Below are positions 1-8,721 of a stretch of DNA of 64,000 nucleotides, in pieces (within the stretch, counting starts at the first letter, position 1; every line of letters begins with the position of its first letter). The stretch is taken from assembly GCF_014656545.1 (NCBI RefSeq), contig NZ_BNDS01000014.1, positions 1 to 64,000 on the forward strand. Reading direction: 5' to 3'. The translations under genes were made by a program, and so were the position numbers. The stretch is from Neobacillus kokaensis (GTDB lineage Bacteria > Bacillota > Bacilli > Bacillales > Cytobacillaceae). The notes under the pieces are model-generated. The model searched no databases and had not been told where the DNA came from. It saw only the letters and a program-made list of their open reading frames with translations.

Positions 1-113
1 TGGCTTGTGTTCTCTATATTAATAGAAGAAACACGATTAATTATTGTTTGTTGACGTTTTTGTTTGTTTAGTTTTCAAAGAGCAATTTCGCTTCCTTAAG
101 AAGCAACTTTATT
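1..113 (-). promoter_or_regulatory. rRNA operon leader with boxA (16S lies beyond the left edge)
   Basis: Read on the minus strand, the DNA after promoter P2 holds a boxA-like TGCTCTTTGAAAACT (70-84) followed by a run rich in AAACAAACAAAAACG. This is the kind of leader that precedes 16S rRNA in Bacillaceae, where boxA loads the rRNA antitermination complex. No 16S sequence is inside the window, so the rRNA operon is inferred to begin left of base 1 and to be transcribed leftwards. Confidence 0.75.
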
Positions 114-142
114 ACTATATCATGTCGTCCATCAGGTGTCAA
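114..142 (-). promoter_or_regulatory. Putative rrn promoter P2
   Basis: Minus strand -35 TTGACA (137-142) and -10 TATAGT (114-119) are separated by exactly 17 bp. It is the second of two strong tandem promoters pointing to the leftward rRNA operon, which is the usual rrn P1/P2 arrangement in Bacillus. Confidence 0.75.
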
Positions 143-203
143 CACTTAATTGTCAATGATTTTCATTAACATTTGTTAGCCCGTCAGTAACGACTGCTTA
201 TTT

Positions 204-232
204 ATAATAGCACCGTAATATAGGAACGTCAA
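204..232 (-). promoter_or_regulatory. Putative rrn promoter P1
   Basis: Minus strand -35 TTGACG (227-232) and -10 TATTAT (204-209) with a 17 bp spacer, about 90 bp upstream of P2. The tandem spacing and the boxA leader downstream support an rrn assignment. Confidence 0.7.
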
Positions 233-272
233 CACTTATTTAAATATCTTTTATTTCTGAATACGAGACAGC

Positions 273-312
273 AAAAGCCAGCCACATAGAATCATTTGCG
301 GCTGGCTTTTTA
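273..312 (-). terminator. Terminator of ptsG
   Basis: An inverted repeat AGCCAGCC/GGCTGGCT (277-284 and 300-307) is followed on the minus strand by a short T-rich tract. It lies directly after the ptsG stop codon and insulates ptsG from the rrn promoters. Confidence 0.85.
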
Positions 313-2379
313 TTATTCTGTAACCTTAACAATTCCTTCTTGCTTTAACTCAACAAGACCTTGTTTTTCAATAACGACCTTTTCGCCCTCTGATAAGTTA
401 GTGAAAATAATAGGTGTTATCGTGGATTTCGCATGTTCCTTAATGTAGGCAATATCGAATTTTAATAACGGCTGCCCTTGTTTAACCTCGGCATTATCTT
501 CTACCAATGTTTCAAAACCTTCACCCTTAAGGTTAACGGTATCAAGACCAACGTGAATCAAAATTTCACGGCCTTCATTAGACAAAATTCCGATAGCGTG
601 TTTTGTTGGGAACAGATTCACGATTTTTCCATCGACCGGAGAAACAACCATTCCCTCCTCTGGTACAATCGCAAATCCATCACCCATCATTTTTTCCGCA
701 AAGACTGGATCTGGCACTTCACTTATCGGTTTAATTTCACCTTTGATTGGAGAAACAAAGCTTTCTCCAGTTTTGCGCTTATTTTGCAATGCTTCTGGAT
801 TAACTTCTTCAATTTGCTGTTCAACACCTTTTTCCGGTGCCTTTTCAACAACCCGAGGCTGCTTACCACTCATAATATCTTGCATTTGGCCCTTGATAAT
901 TTCTGAACGCGGTCCAAAGATGGCTTGAATATTATTGCCGACTTCAAGTACGCCTGCCGCCCCAAGTTTTTTTAACTCATCTTTATCAACATTTTTAATA
1001 TCATTAACTGAAACCCGAAGACGTGTGATACATGCATCGAGATGCGCAATGTTTTGCTGTCCTCCCATTGCTTCAAGGATATTGTAGGCAAGATTGCCTG
1101 CCCGTCCTTGTGAACCAGTTTCAGTTATTTCTTTATCGTCCGCTTCTTCTCTTCCTGGAGTCTTAAGATTGAACTTTGTAATTGCAAATCGGAAGACAAA
1201 ATAATAAACAACAGCAAAGCATAGTCCTAATAAAATCGCAATCCACCATGGCTGTTTGCCCGGCAGAATCCCAAACAGGAAGAAGTCAATCGCTCCACCC
1301 GAGAAAGTATAGCCTAGATGAACATTAAGAACGGCCATTAGTACAAAGGAAAGACCATCTAATAGTGCATGAATAAAGAATAGTAATGGTGATACAAACA
1401 TGAATGAAAATTCAATCGGCTCAGTAATACCTGTTAAAAATGAGGTCAATGCGGCCGAGCCAAGCAAACCAGCAACCAGCTTTTTCTTTTCCGGCCGAGC
1501 TGTGTGATACATAGCAAGCGCTGCTGCTGGCAAACCGAACATCATGATTGGGAATTCGCCGCCCATGAATTTACCAGCCGTTATTTTTACATTATCCTTT
1601 AACTGCGCAAAGAAAATGTTCATATCTCCGTGAATAACTTGACCAGCAGCTGTCTTATAGGAACCAAATTCAAACCAGAACGGCGCATGGAAAATATGGT
1701 GCAAACCGAATGGAATGAGTAAACGCTTAATAAAGCCAAAGAAGAACACCGCAATATAGGTTCCGCTTCCTAAAAGCCAGGTTGAAGCACTGTTCATACC
1801 ATGCTGAATTGGCGGCCAAATAACTAATAGCAAAAGTCCGGCAATAAACGATGCTGCTGCAGTAACAATTGGAACGAAACGTTTTCCTGCAAAGAATCCG
1901 AGAAACGACGGCATTTCAATATCATGGAAGCGATTGTAGCAGTAGGCAGCAATCAAACCGACGATAATCCCGCCAAATACCCCAGTTTGCAATGTAGGAA
2001 TCCCTAAAACAGTGGCATAACTTGGATTTTTAGCAACCATGTCTGCAGTTACACCCATCCAAGAGCTCATAACCTGATTCAACACTAAATATCCAACAAT
2101 AGCCGCAAGTGCAGCAGCACCATCTCCCGCCAAACCAATCGCCACACCAGCAGCAAAGATCAGCGCCAAGTTACCAAATATGATCCCCCCGGCATCCTCC
2201 ATAACACCCGCTGTCTGCTGAACCCAATGTGCATCTAAAAATGGCATGAATTCAAGCATGTTTGGCTGCTGGACAGCATTACCTATACCTAACAAAAGAC
2301 CCGCTGCCGGCAGTAAGGCAACTGGAAGCATCAGTGCTTTACCAATTTTCTGCAGCACGCCGAATGCATTTTTAAACAT
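313..2379 (-). CDS. ptsG: PTS glucose transporter subunit IICBA
   Basis: Membrane permease that imports glucose while phosphorylating it from HPr~P. The protein (688 aa) has the full IIC-IIB-IIA order: about ten hydrophobic segments in the first 400 residues, an IIB domain with the phosphorylated cysteine in the motif [10 protein letters not shown] (around residue 450), and an IIA domain with the active histidine in ILIHVGLD (around residue 609). The chosen ATG ([10 protein letters not shown]) follows GGAGG by 7 nt; an in-frame TTG 18 nt earlier overlaps that ribosome site and is unlikely. Length and domain order match Bacillus PtsG. It sits directly downstream of glcT, and a terminator/antiterminator leader precedes it, so it should be induced by glucose through GlcT. 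A glucosamine or N-acetylglucosamine specificity is less likely given glcT. Confidence 0.95.
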   Translation of the reverse strand: MFKNAFGVLQKIGKALMLPVALLPAAGLLLGIGNAVQQPNMLEFMPFLDAHWVQQTAGVMEDAGGIIFGNLALIFAAGVAIGLAGDGAAALAAIVGYLVLNQVMSSWMGVTADMVAKNPSYATVLGIPTLQTGVFGGIIVGLIAAYCYNRFHDIEMPSFLGFFAGKRFVPIVTAAASFIAGLLLLVIWPPIQHGMNSASTWLLGSGTYIAVFFFGFIKRLLIPFGLHHIFHAPFWFEFGSYKTAAGQVIHGDMNIFFAQLKDNVKITAGKFMGGEFPIMMFGLPAAALAMYHTARPEKKKLVAGLLGSAALTSFLTGITEPIEFSFMFVSPLLFFIHALLDGLSFVLMAVLNVHLGYTFSGGAIDFFLFGILPGKQPWWIAILLGLCFAVVYYFVFRFAITKFNLKTPGREEADDKEITETGSQGRAGNLAYNILEAMGGQQNIAHLDACITRLRVSVNDIKNVDKDELKKLGAAGVLEVGNNIQAIFGPRSEIIKGQMQDIMSGKQPRVVEKAPEKGVEQQIEEVNPEALQNKRKTGESFVSPIKGEIKPISEVPDPVFAEKMMGDGFAIVPEEGMVVSPVDGKIVNLFPTKHAIGILSNEGREILIHVGLDTVNLKGEGFETLVEDNAEVKQGQPLLKFDIAYIKEHAKSTITPIIFTNLSEGEKVVIEKQGLVELKQEGIVKVTE

Positions 2380-2449
2380 AATAAAACCTCCAAACAATTT
2401 AAATTAAGCCCATTAAACGTTTGCATTTTTAATAAATAAAAACAAAAAA

Positions 2450-2554
2450 GGCATGAGGAAAAGTCAGATGGAAATAAAGCAATGGGTCTAGTTTCCCCCA
2501 TAAACTTCATTTCTATCAATACTTCTCACTCATGCCTGATCGAATCAGTAACAC
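2450..2554 (-). promoter_or_regulatory. ptsG leader: GlcT antiterminator target (RAT) and conditional terminator
   Basis: On the minus strand, GGCATGAG (2529-2536) pairs with CTCATGCC (2450-2457), which is followed by TTTTTTGTTTTT: an intrinsic terminator with a long loop. Its 5' arm is also the 3' part of a RAT-like element (2529-2554) with the small hairpin CTGAT-TCG-ATCAG (2536-2548). The two structures are mutually exclusive, as in glcT-ptsG of Bacillus subtilis, where GlcT binding the RAT stabilises it and prevents termination. The upstream promoter could not be placed with confidence; it probably lies at the 3' end of glcT. Confidence 0.8.
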
Positions 2555-2568
2555 GTAAAAAATAAAGA

Positions 2569-3426
2569 CTATTTAATTTTCGTTTGCAGCCGCTGCAGAT
2601 GCAACGTTAAATAGACTGCTTCTGCATCAAAAACCCGTAATTTCAATGTTTGCTGCATAACTTTAATGAGCTTCCATGCGAGATTATAACACACCGGATA
2701 TTCCTCTTTCAAGAGGGTTGCTAGTTTTGCCGGTTCTTCCACCCGTTCTCCCTTTTTCACCCGTTCAATCGCAAAACGAAGGTGGCGGACAAGTCTCATA
2801 TAATCTATGCTGTCTTTATCAATTTCGATAGTCAATTGTTCTTCAATCATACGAACCAGCCTGCCTACAAGCTGTGAATCCTGGTTCACTTCAGATAAGT
2901 TTTTATTAGTAGTCGCACTATGAATATGCAGCGCAATAAAGCCAATCTCACCGGTTGGAAGTTCAATGCCGGTCTTTTCTTTCATTAAGGCAACCACTTC
3001 TGCCGCTATTTCGTATTCATGCCGGTAAAGCGCCTTTGTTTCAACCAAAAACGGATTAGTGACCTTCATGCCTTGTGATACCCTCGTAAGCGCAAACATT
3101 AAATGGTCCGTCAATGCCACATGAATATGTTCATTTAACTGAGAGTGTGTTCGCTGTTTAATCAACTCTATGGCAGATATAATCCCATCGTGATATTCAT
3201 GATTAATAAAAGGAAGCAATTTAATATAGTTAGCCTGCTCCTTCTCATTTTTTAATACAAACAGCTTCTCAATCTCACTTGTATCAATTGAGTCGCCTCG
3301 TTTGCGGTTGAATCCAATTCCCTTTCCAATTAAAACGACTTCTTGAAAGGAAGGATGCTCAGCGATCAGAACGTTATTATTTAACACTTTTTCGATTCGT
3401 AGCGTTTCCATACTATTGATGCTCAC
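2569..3426 (-). CDS. glcT: GlcT, BglG-type transcription antiterminator
   Basis: RNA-binding antiterminator that reads through the ptsG leader when glucose is present. The 285 aa protein has an N-terminal co-antiterminator RNA-binding domain of about 60 residues (KVLNNNVLIAEH, EVVLIGKGIGF) and two PTS regulation domains with conserved histidines, for example in LIHSATT-like and VYLTLHLQR contexts that PtsG and HPr phosphorylate. It lies immediately upstream of ptsG and its RAT leader. The start used is a GTG; an ATG five codons later is possible. The specificity for glucose is inferred from context and from the RAT-like element. Confidence 0.92.
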   Translation of the reverse strand: MSINSMETLRIEKVLNNNVLIAEHPSFQEVVLIGKGIGFNRKRGDSIDTSEIEKLFVLKNEKEQANYIKLLPFINHEYHDGIISAIELIKQRTHSQLNEHIHVALTDHLMFALTRVSQGMKVTNPFLVETKALYRHEYEIAAEVVALMKEKTGIELPTGEIGFIALHIHSATTNKNLSEVNQDSQLVGRLVRMIEEQLTIEIDKDSIDYMRLVRHLRFAIERVKKGERVEEPAKLATLLKEEYPVCYNLAWKLIKVMQQTLKLRVFDAEAVYLTLHLQRLQTKIK

Positions 3427-3514
3427 TCATTTCGCCCATTCTATTAGTACTAAAATGGTATAAAAGACCGGCCCTGAAGTCAACGGCGAAGCCTGTCATA
3501 ACTCTTATCCATTT

Positions 3515-4642
3515 TCAATCAAACTTAATCCCTCTAAGGCCAATCACATAGAATAAGATCGTAAATCCAAGCAACGCCAATGTATCTTTTATTAAAACAC
3601 CAGTATGAAGACTTCCGCTCATAATCTCCTTAAACCCTGACATCGCCCAGCTTTGCGGCACCCCTAAAGCAATTTTTTGCATAACCTCAGGAACAATATC
3701 GAGCGGCCAATAAACTCCGCCAAGCATACAGGTGCTGACGATCAAAATAGCATTTAGGGCCATTGCCTGCTGCTTCGTTTGTACAATTCCAGCCACCATA
3801 AGCCCGAAGCCAACTACCATTAAAATGACAAGAGAAGCAAACGGCACAAGATAAGACAGCTTCCCCCAGTCCGCACCAAACATAAACTTCATAGCGACTA
3901 AAAGCACCGCAAATTGAATCCACCCCATTAAAAAATAAGATGACAGGTAACCTATGATAATTTCAAATTTCCGCGCAGGTGAAATCAACAATCTACTCCA
4001 AGTCCCTCCTCGGCGCTCCTCCAAAATTGTTGATGCCGCACCTGATAAACCAAACATCATAAACATAATGGCAAAACCGACTACCATTAAATTAATTTCT
4101 ACGTGATTAGCAGAGTCATTCTCAATCGTTTGCTTTTCGACTGTTACTCCTTTTTGCTTGGCCACTGCCGCTAAAAAATGCGGAAAAGCCCCAGCTTCAA
4201 GTGAATCAGCAGCTTGATAAGAATTGGAAACAAGCCGTGCTGTACCTTGCAAATAGGCAGCTAAAGCCAGATAATCCTGAGATTTCTTCTGAATAATCAC
4301 ATCGAATAAGGCAAGATTTCCCGTTATTCGTTTTTCAATATCCTTTGGTATGACAACAACAGCAAGCACTTTCTCTTCCAAAACATTTTCACGAGCCTTC
4401 TTAAGCGCAGCCATCTCCCAATTAAAGTTTTGATCCTTTTTTAATAGCTTGCTAATTTGCTCACTTATCTCATCACTGCCAGCAACAATGTTCACAACCG
4501 GTTTATTCCGCTCAGAATTCATTGACATTCCGCCAAAAATCCAGCTGAATACCACAGGCATTACAAACATTAATATAATAGCCCCTGGTGTTTTGAGAAA
4601 ATTTTTGAAATTTAATGATAGGATTGGAAAAATTCTACGCAT
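3515..4642 (-). CDS. ABC-2 type transporter permease
   Basis: Membrane subunit of an ABC exporter (375 aa). One hydrophobic segment near the N-terminus is followed by a large extracytoplasmic region of about 150 residues and then five to six membrane segments, the layout of the ABC-2 (DrrB/YhgE-like) family. The ATG for MRRIF follows AAAGGAGAGGAAAAT and overlaps the end of the preceding permease gene by 8 bp, so this start was preferred over one six codons earlier. It is the last gene of a three-gene operon (ATPase, permease, permease), where the two related permeases probably form a heterodimer. Substrate unknown; such systems export drugs, antibiotics or lipids. Confidence 0.85.
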   Translation of the reverse strand: MRRIFPILSLNFKNFLKTPGAIILMFVMPVVFSWIFGGMSMNSERNKPVVNIVAGSDEISEQISKLLKKDQNFNWEMAALKKARENVLEEKVLAVVVIPKDIEKRITGNLALFDVIIQKKSQDYLALAAYLQGTARLVSNSYQAADSLEAGAFPHFLAAVAKQKGVTVEKQTIENDSANHVEINLMVVGFAIMFMMFGLSGAASTILEERRGGTWSRLLISPARKFEIIIGYLSSYFLMGWIQFAVLLVAMKFMFGADWGKLSYLVPFASLVILMVVGFGLMVAGIVQTKQQAMALNAILIVSTCMLGGVYWPLDIVPEVMQKIALGVPQSWAMSGFKEIMSGSLHTGVLIKDTLALLGFTILFYVIGLRGIKFD

Positions 4643-5801
4643 ATTTTCCTCTCCTTTCAAAAGTCAGACAGATTAATCCAATGGTAAAAAACAGCAGTCC
4701 AAGCACAATCGAGCCTGCAATTGCCGGTAGAATATCCATCAATGATGCACCAGACATAAGCTTCAAGTACGTCTGCAGTGCCAGCCCATTAGGTAAGAAT
4801 TTTGTTAGGGAAACAACCCAATCAGGGAAAATATACAGCGGCACCATACTCCCTCCTAGGGCAGCCATTATCTGAGTGCCAAGCATTCCGCTAACATTAA
4901 AACCTTTTTCCGTTTTTATTAAAGCACCTGCAAGCATCCCGAGTCCGCATGCGTTAATAACAAAAGCAAAAGTCATTATGATAACGCCCGAAACCGACGG
5001 ACCCCAGTCAACCTCAAAAATCAGGTTAGTACCGATTATAATGATCCACATCTGGATTAAACAAAGAATAATCAGACCTAGCATTTTTCCAAATAGATAA
5101 TGCGGGTAGGTTAAATTCGTCAGCATCAAACGCTGATAAACCGTTTCTTCTTTTTCGCGAATCATCATGGTAATCCCTTGAACAACTGTCATAAGCAAGA
5201 ACATGACTCCCATTGCTGCAGCATAATACTGAAAGGAACCAACGGGTTTTGTCTTTTTACTTAAAGTAGATTCTGCAATAAGGGTTTTCTCATCAAGGAT
5301 ATCTTTTTGATTAAAAGCAGGTCCCTGCTTGGCCACCAACATTGTTTGAATTGGAATGGTCTGTGCGAACTGCTCAATCACAGTTTGCACGATGATTGGC
5401 TTTACTCCAGGGTCTGGAACCGATACCAGCTTCACCTTTGTTTCCTTTCCTGAAAATAAAGACGAAGTGAAATCAGGCTGAATAATAATGCCGACCTCTA
5501 ATTCATGGTTCTTAATCTTTTTAAGTAAATCTTTTTCTGAGAAAAATTGAATCTCGATTTGGTCTGATAAGCTTTTCCCAAATACTTCTTCCGTTAAAAC
5601 TTTGCTAAGGACACCTTGGTCTAAATTTGCAGCACCAAGTGTGAATTTCTTAATAACCACTTCCTCTTCCTTCATCATATTGCCAAATGCGGCTCCTAAA
5701 ATAGCGATTAACAATAAAGGCATTGCAATTAGCGTAATAAACGCTTTTTTATCACGAATAACGAGCAGTAAATCCTTCCATGCCAGCCACAAGAAACTCA
5801 A
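4635..5801 (-). CDS. ABC-2 type transporter permease with TTG start
   Basis: Second membrane subunit of the exporter (388 aa), with the same layout as its neighbour: an N-terminal membrane helix, an extracytoplasmic domain of about 150 residues, and a C-terminal membrane block. It starts with TTG (5799-5801). The only candidate ribosome site is a run of ten G on the minus strand (5808-5817) placed 6 nt before the start, directly after the stop codon of the ATPase gene, which suggests translational coupling. Length variation in that tract would change spacing rather than frame. The next permease gene overlaps its end. Substrate unknown. Confidence 0.83.
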   Translation of the reverse strand: MSFLWLAWKDLLLVIRDKKAFITLIAMPLLLIAILGAAFGNMMKEEEVVIKKFTLGAANLDQGVLSKVLTEEVFGKSLSDQIEIQFFSEKDLLKKIKNHELEVGIIIQPDFTSSLFSGKETKVKLVSVPDPGVKPIIVQTVIEQFAQTIPIQTMLVAKQGPAFNQKDILDEKTLIAESTLSKKTKPVGSFQYYAAAMGVMFLLMTVVQGITMMIREKEETVYQRLMLTNLTYPHYLFGKMLGLIILCLIQMWIIIIGTNLIFEVDWGPSVSGVIIMTFAFVINACGLGMLAGALIKTEKGFNVSGMLGTQIMAALGGSMVPLYIFPDWVVSLTKFLPNGLALQTYLKLMSGASLMDILPAIAGSIVLGLLFFTIGLICLTFERRGKYA

Positions 5802-5807
5802 GAGACA

Positions 5808-5817
5808 CCCCCCCCCC
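5808..5817 (-). repeat. Ten-base G tract acting as the ribosome binding site
   Basis: Ten consecutive C on the plus strand (G on the minus strand) fill the 19 bp gap between the ATPase stop codon and the TTG start of the permease. No other Shine-Dalgarno candidate is present. Homopolymers of this length are prone to slippage and to assembly error. Confidence 0.7.
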
Positions 5818-5819
5818 TA

Positions 5820-6755
5820 TTAATCCCTTAAATTCCGGCCGGTTAAATGCAAAAACACACTTTCCAGATTCGGCTCGATAATATCAACAGAAGTGATTCT
5901 TGCTCCAGTTTCTGTTACGGATGACACTAATTCACCTAAAACCAATTGAGGTTCTTTCTGAAACACAGTCAATTGATTGTCCTGTATTTGAAATTCCTTT
6001 TCAGAAAAAGACTTAGCCAGTACCGCAGAGATTTTGTTCGAATGTGCTTTAGCCCCGTCAATCGTTAATTTCATTCTTGAGCGATCCTCAATCTTCTCCC
6101 TTAACTCTTTTAGCGTACCGATGGCAATAACCTCACCGTGATCAATAATCCCGATTCGTTCGCAAAGATATTCCACTTCCTCCATGTAATGACTTGTATA
6201 AATGATTGTCATTCCTTCTTCATTCAACCTCTTTACGGTCTCTAAAATATGATTTCTTGATTGCGGGTCAATCCCTACTGTAGGTTCATCCATTATGAGA
6301 AGCTCAGGATTATGAAGAATGGCCGCCCCGATATTCACGCGCCGCTTCATACCGCCAGAAAAGGTCTCCACTTTATCCTTGGCCCGATCCGTCAACCCGA
6401 TTATTTCGAGAACTTCATCAACTTTTTTATTCAATTCCATCCCGCTGAGATTATACAATCTGCCCCAAAATTTCAGATTTTCTCGAGCGGACATTTCTTG
6501 ATAAAGAGCAATTTCCTGTGGAACTACCCCGATCCATTTTTGCGCCTGCTTCGGAGTTTTGACAACATCAATACCCTTAAGAACAATCGACCCTGACGTC
6601 GGTTTAAACAAACCGGTAATCATATTGATTGTCGTTGACTTGCCGGCACCATTCGGGCCAAGCAGTCCAAAAGATTCCCCCTTATTTAGGGTAAATGATA
6701 CACCTTTTACCGCTTCAAACTGACCAAAGCTTTTTCGTAAATCACAAACCGTCAT
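5820..6755 (-). CDS. ABC transporter ATP-binding protein
   Basis: ATPase subunit that powers the ABC-2 exporter. It shows Walker A GPNGAGKST, the signature LSGGM-like FSGGMKRR, Walker B LLIMDEP and the switch histidine in IIYTSHYMEE, in normal order, plus a C-terminal extension of about 80 residues as in DrrA-type drug exporters. The start chosen (MTVCDLRKSFG, 311 aa) follows GAGG by 9 nt and fits family N-termini; an ATG 30 nt upstream is an alternative. It is the first gene of the operon with the two permeases. It could be a multidrug, antimicrobial peptide or lantibiotic exporter; nothing nearby fixes the substrate. Confidence 0.9.
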   Translation of the reverse strand: MTVCDLRKSFGQFEAVKGVSFTLNKGESFGLLGPNGAGKSTTINMITGLFKPTSGSIVLKGIDVVKTPKQAQKWIGVVPQEIALYQEMSARENLKFWGRLYNLSGMELNKKVDEVLEIIGLTDRAKDKVETFSGGMKRRVNIGAAILHNPELLIMDEPTVGIDPQSRNHILETVKRLNEEGMTIIYTSHYMEEVEYLCERIGIIDHGEVIAIGTLKELREKIEDRSRMKLTIDGAKAHSNKISAVLAKSFSEKEFQIQDNQLTVFQKEPQLVLGELVSSVTETGARITSVDIIEPNLESVFLHLTGRNLRD

Positions 6756-6813
6756 TAAATCCAACCTCGTACACCCCCACTCCATTCTTTCGCCTTTAAT
6801 CATACATCAACCA

Positions 6814-6851
6814 ATATGAAAAAATAACCATTTTTCCAAATTTTTTCATAT
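6814..6851. promoter_or_regulatory. 12-bp inverted repeat upstream of the ABC exporter operon
   Basis: ATATGAAAAAAT (6814-6825) is repeated in inverted form at 6840-6851, a perfect match around a 14 bp spacer. It lies 60-95 bp upstream of the ATPase start and next to the terminator of the permease gene. An operator for the exporter operon is possible; no regulator gene is adjacent. Confidence 0.4.
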
Positions 6852-6853
6852 AT

Positions 6854-6896
6854 AAAAAAAGAGCTGCCGGGACTAAAGCCCTGACAGCTCTTTTGC
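6854..6896 (-). terminator. Terminator of pbuG
   Basis: GAGCTG/CAGCTC arms (6861-6866 and 6885-6890) enclose a further imperfect stem and are followed on the minus strand by seven T. It lies directly after the pbuG stop codon; the flanking A/T runs could let it act in both directions. Confidence 0.85.
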
Positions 6897-6899
6897 AAT

Positions 6900-8228
6900 T
6901 TATTGTAAGAAAATAAAATATAAAACAAAGATGACAAAGAAAAAATACATGATTGGGTTGATTTCTTTCACACGACCCTTTACAAGCATGGTAATTGGAT
7001 AGAATACAAAACCGATCGCAATCCCTGTAGCAATACTATAGGATAACGGCATTGCAATCATCGTTAAGAACGCCGGCACGGCAATTTCAAAACGAGTCCA
7101 ATCAATTTTCCCTAAATTCGCAACCATCAGCACACCCACAATAATTAAAGCTGGTGCTGTAACTGGAGCGGTAATAACTGATAATAAAGGAAAGAAGAAA
7201 AGTGCTAAAATAAAGCATCCTGCTGTTACTAACGAAGCAAATCCTGTTCTCGCACCTGCAGCAACACCAGCTGTTGATTCAACAAAAGATGTTGTTGTAG
7301 ATGTTCCTAAAACTGCACCTACTGATGAAGCGATAGAGTCAGAAATCAACGCTCTTCCTGCACGTGGGAGCTTGCCGTCTTTCATTAATCCGGCTTGTCC
7401 AGCGACAGCAACCAATGTTCCAGCATTATCAAAGAAGTCAACGAACAAGAATGTCAAAATTACTCCAAGCATCGCTGTCGTATAGAACGAGCTGTCACTA
7501 AAGGAAGAAAATGCCGCGCCAAAGGTTGGTTCGATACTTGGAACCTTATCGATGATCTTATGAGGTACATCAATTTCTCCAAAAATCATTCCAGCGATAA
7601 CGGTAATCACCATACCGTAAAACACCGCGCCGCTAATGCCGCGTGTCATCATAATAACTGTAATAACAATACCAAAGATTGCAAGCAACGGTTCAGGCTT
7701 TGATAAGTCACCTAATCCAACAAGCGTTGCATCACTATTGACAATGATTTTTGCACTTTGCAATCCAACAAAAGTGATAAACAAGCCAATCCCTGCACCT
7801 ACAGCATATTTTAAATCAATAGGAATGGCGTTAATAATTTTTTCGCGAAGTCCTGTTAAAGTTAAAACAAAGAAAAATACCCCAGAAATGAATACAGCTC
7901 CAAGGGCATGCTGCCATGGAATTCCGCTTCCAAGTACGACGGAAAAAGCAAAGAAGGCATTCAACCCCATACCTGGTGCTAGTGCCAGTGGATATTTACC
8001 AATGAGCCCCATGATGATGGACCCTAATGCCGATGCCAAAGCAGTTGCAACAAAGACTGCTCCATGGTCCATTCTTAACGCATCTGGAAAGTCCTTTACA
8101 GTCCCAAGTGTTAAGATTAATGGATTAACGACTAAAATATAGGCCATTGCCAAGAAAGTGGTGAATCCGCCGATGATCTCACGACGATAATTCGTACCTA
8201 GCTTTTCAAACTCAAAATACTTGTGCAT
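6900..8228 (-). CDS. pbuG: Guanine/hypoxanthine permease, NCS2 (AzgA-like) family
   Basis: Membrane transporter that imports guanine and hypoxanthine for salvage. At 442 aa it has the length of Bacillus PbuG (about 440) and shows the family features: around 12-14 hydrophobic segments, the N-terminal YRREIIGGFTTFLAMAYI, the motif ALAPGMGLNAFFAF, and the FVDFFDNAGTLV and GTSTTTSFVES motifs of the substrate site. The start follows GGAGGAAAGATC. The gene is preceded by a guanine-type riboswitch and, further up, by a PurBox-like palindrome and a consensus promoter, as expected for a PurR- and guanine-repressed transporter, and it lies next to guaA as in Bacillus subtilis. Confidence 0.94.
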   Translation of the reverse strand: MHKYFEFEKLGTNYRREIIGGFTTFLAMAYILVVNPLILTLGTVKDFPDALRMDHGAVFVATALASALGSIIMGLIGKYPLALAPGMGLNAFFAFSVVLGSGIPWQHALGAVFISGVFFFVLTLTGLREKIINAIPIDLKYAVGAGIGLFITFVGLQSAKIIVNSDATLVGLGDLSKPEPLLAIFGIVITVIMMTRGISGAVFYGMVITVIAGMIFGEIDVPHKIIDKVPSIEPTFGAAFSSFSDSSFYTTAMLGVILTFLFVDFFDNAGTLVAVAGQAGLMKDGKLPRAGRALISDSIASSVGAVLGTSTTTSFVESTAGVAAGARTGFASLVTAGCFILALFFFPLLSVITAPVTAPALIIVGVLMVANLGKIDWTRFEIAVPAFLTMIAMPLSYSIATGIAIGFVFYPITMLVKGRVKEINPIMYFFFVIFVLYFIFLQ

Positions 8229-8248
8229 GATCTTTCCTCCTAAATTTT

Positions 8249-8372
8249 AAAAGCGCAAGCGCCCTGGTCAGCCTCAGGCATAGCATAAGACGAGCCGGCG
8301 AGAAGGCTGCTCTTTAGCCTTCTTGACAGATTTTCTTATGTGACCTCGAGAGGCTAGGCGCTGCAGCCAGAT
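8249..8372 (-). repeat. Dispersed-type GC-rich repeat element in the pbuG leader
   Basis: A block more GC-rich than its surroundings begins with AAGCGCAAGCGCCCTGG and ends with AGGCTAGGCGCTGCAGCCAG. The ends are partly complementary (AGCGC/GGCGCT) and internal stems (GAAGGC/GCCTTC) are visible. It resembles a repeat with AGCGCAAGCGCC ends and a central AAGACGAGCC that I recall from many Bacillaceae genomes. It lies between the riboswitch terminator and the pbuG start, so it is transcribed when the riboswitch is open. Only one copy is present here. Confidence 0.6.
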
Positions 8373-8412
8373 TAGTAATAAAAGTTCAAAGACTATTACT
8401 TCATTCACAAAA

Positions 8413-8572
8413 CATAAAAAATACTCTGGTGTTTTCTACCAGAGCGTTGACTTTAGGTATGTGTAATTTGCGGAGAAAAGACCCCTTTTATTCACACTTA
8501 CCTCGTAGTCAAGCCATTTACGGTGACTTGGTAGAAACTTTTGGGCCTTATCCCCAATATTATACGACGTAA
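8413..8572 (-). ncRNA. Guanine riboswitch (purine class) of pbuG, with terminator
   Basis: On the minus strand the aptamer (about 8499-8572) shows the purine riboswitch signature: P1 arms TACGTCGTA/TACGAGGTA, the J1/2 and P2 segment ending in AAGTTTCTACC, L3 with CCGTAAATGG, and J3/1 TGACTACGAG. The base after GA in GACTACGAG is C, which specifies guanine or hypoxanthine rather than adenine. An expression platform follows: CTCTGGT/ACCAGAG hairpin (8424-8444) and a T run. Guanine binding should favour the terminator and switch off the permease. Confidence 0.93.
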
Positions 8573-8598
8573 TTCGACAGTATCTTCTTTTCATCATT

Positions 8599-8627
8599 AT
8601 CATACCAGCGTTCTTTTGTTTCGTCAA
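8599..8627 (-). promoter_or_regulatory. Promoter of the pbuG transcript
   Basis: Minus strand -35 TTGACG (8622-8627) and -10 TATGAT (8599-8604) with a 17 bp spacer; transcription would begin about 20 bp before the riboswitch aptamer. The PurBox-like palindrome abuts the -35 box. Confidence 0.85.
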
Positions 8628-8631
8628 TAAA

Positions 8632-8675
8632 AAATACGAACGATTTTAATTTTAAAAATTAAATCGTTCGTATTT
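8632..8675. promoter_or_regulatory. PurBox-like palindrome (candidate PurR operator)
   Basis: AAATACGAACGATTT (8632-8646) and its perfect inverse (8661-8675) face each other across 14 bp. Each arm holds the CGAAC core of the PurR PurBox, and paired boxes about this far apart next to the -35 region are typical of PurR-repressed genes; pbuG belongs to that regulon in Bacillus subtilis. A palindrome this strong could also act as a terminator, but it has no good U tract for guaA transcripts. Confidence 0.65.
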
Positions 8676-8721
8676 GTATTTAGGTATTAACTTATTTGAA
8701 AAAAAGCCGGATTATTTTATT

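Noticed and set aside
478-928. Plus-strand reading frames opposite ptsG
   Set aside because: They are shadows of the well-conserved IIB/IIA coding sequence.
8436-8627. 63-codon reading frame on the minus strand
   Set aside because: It overlaps the pbuG promoter, riboswitch aptamer and terminator, and its translation resembles no protein.
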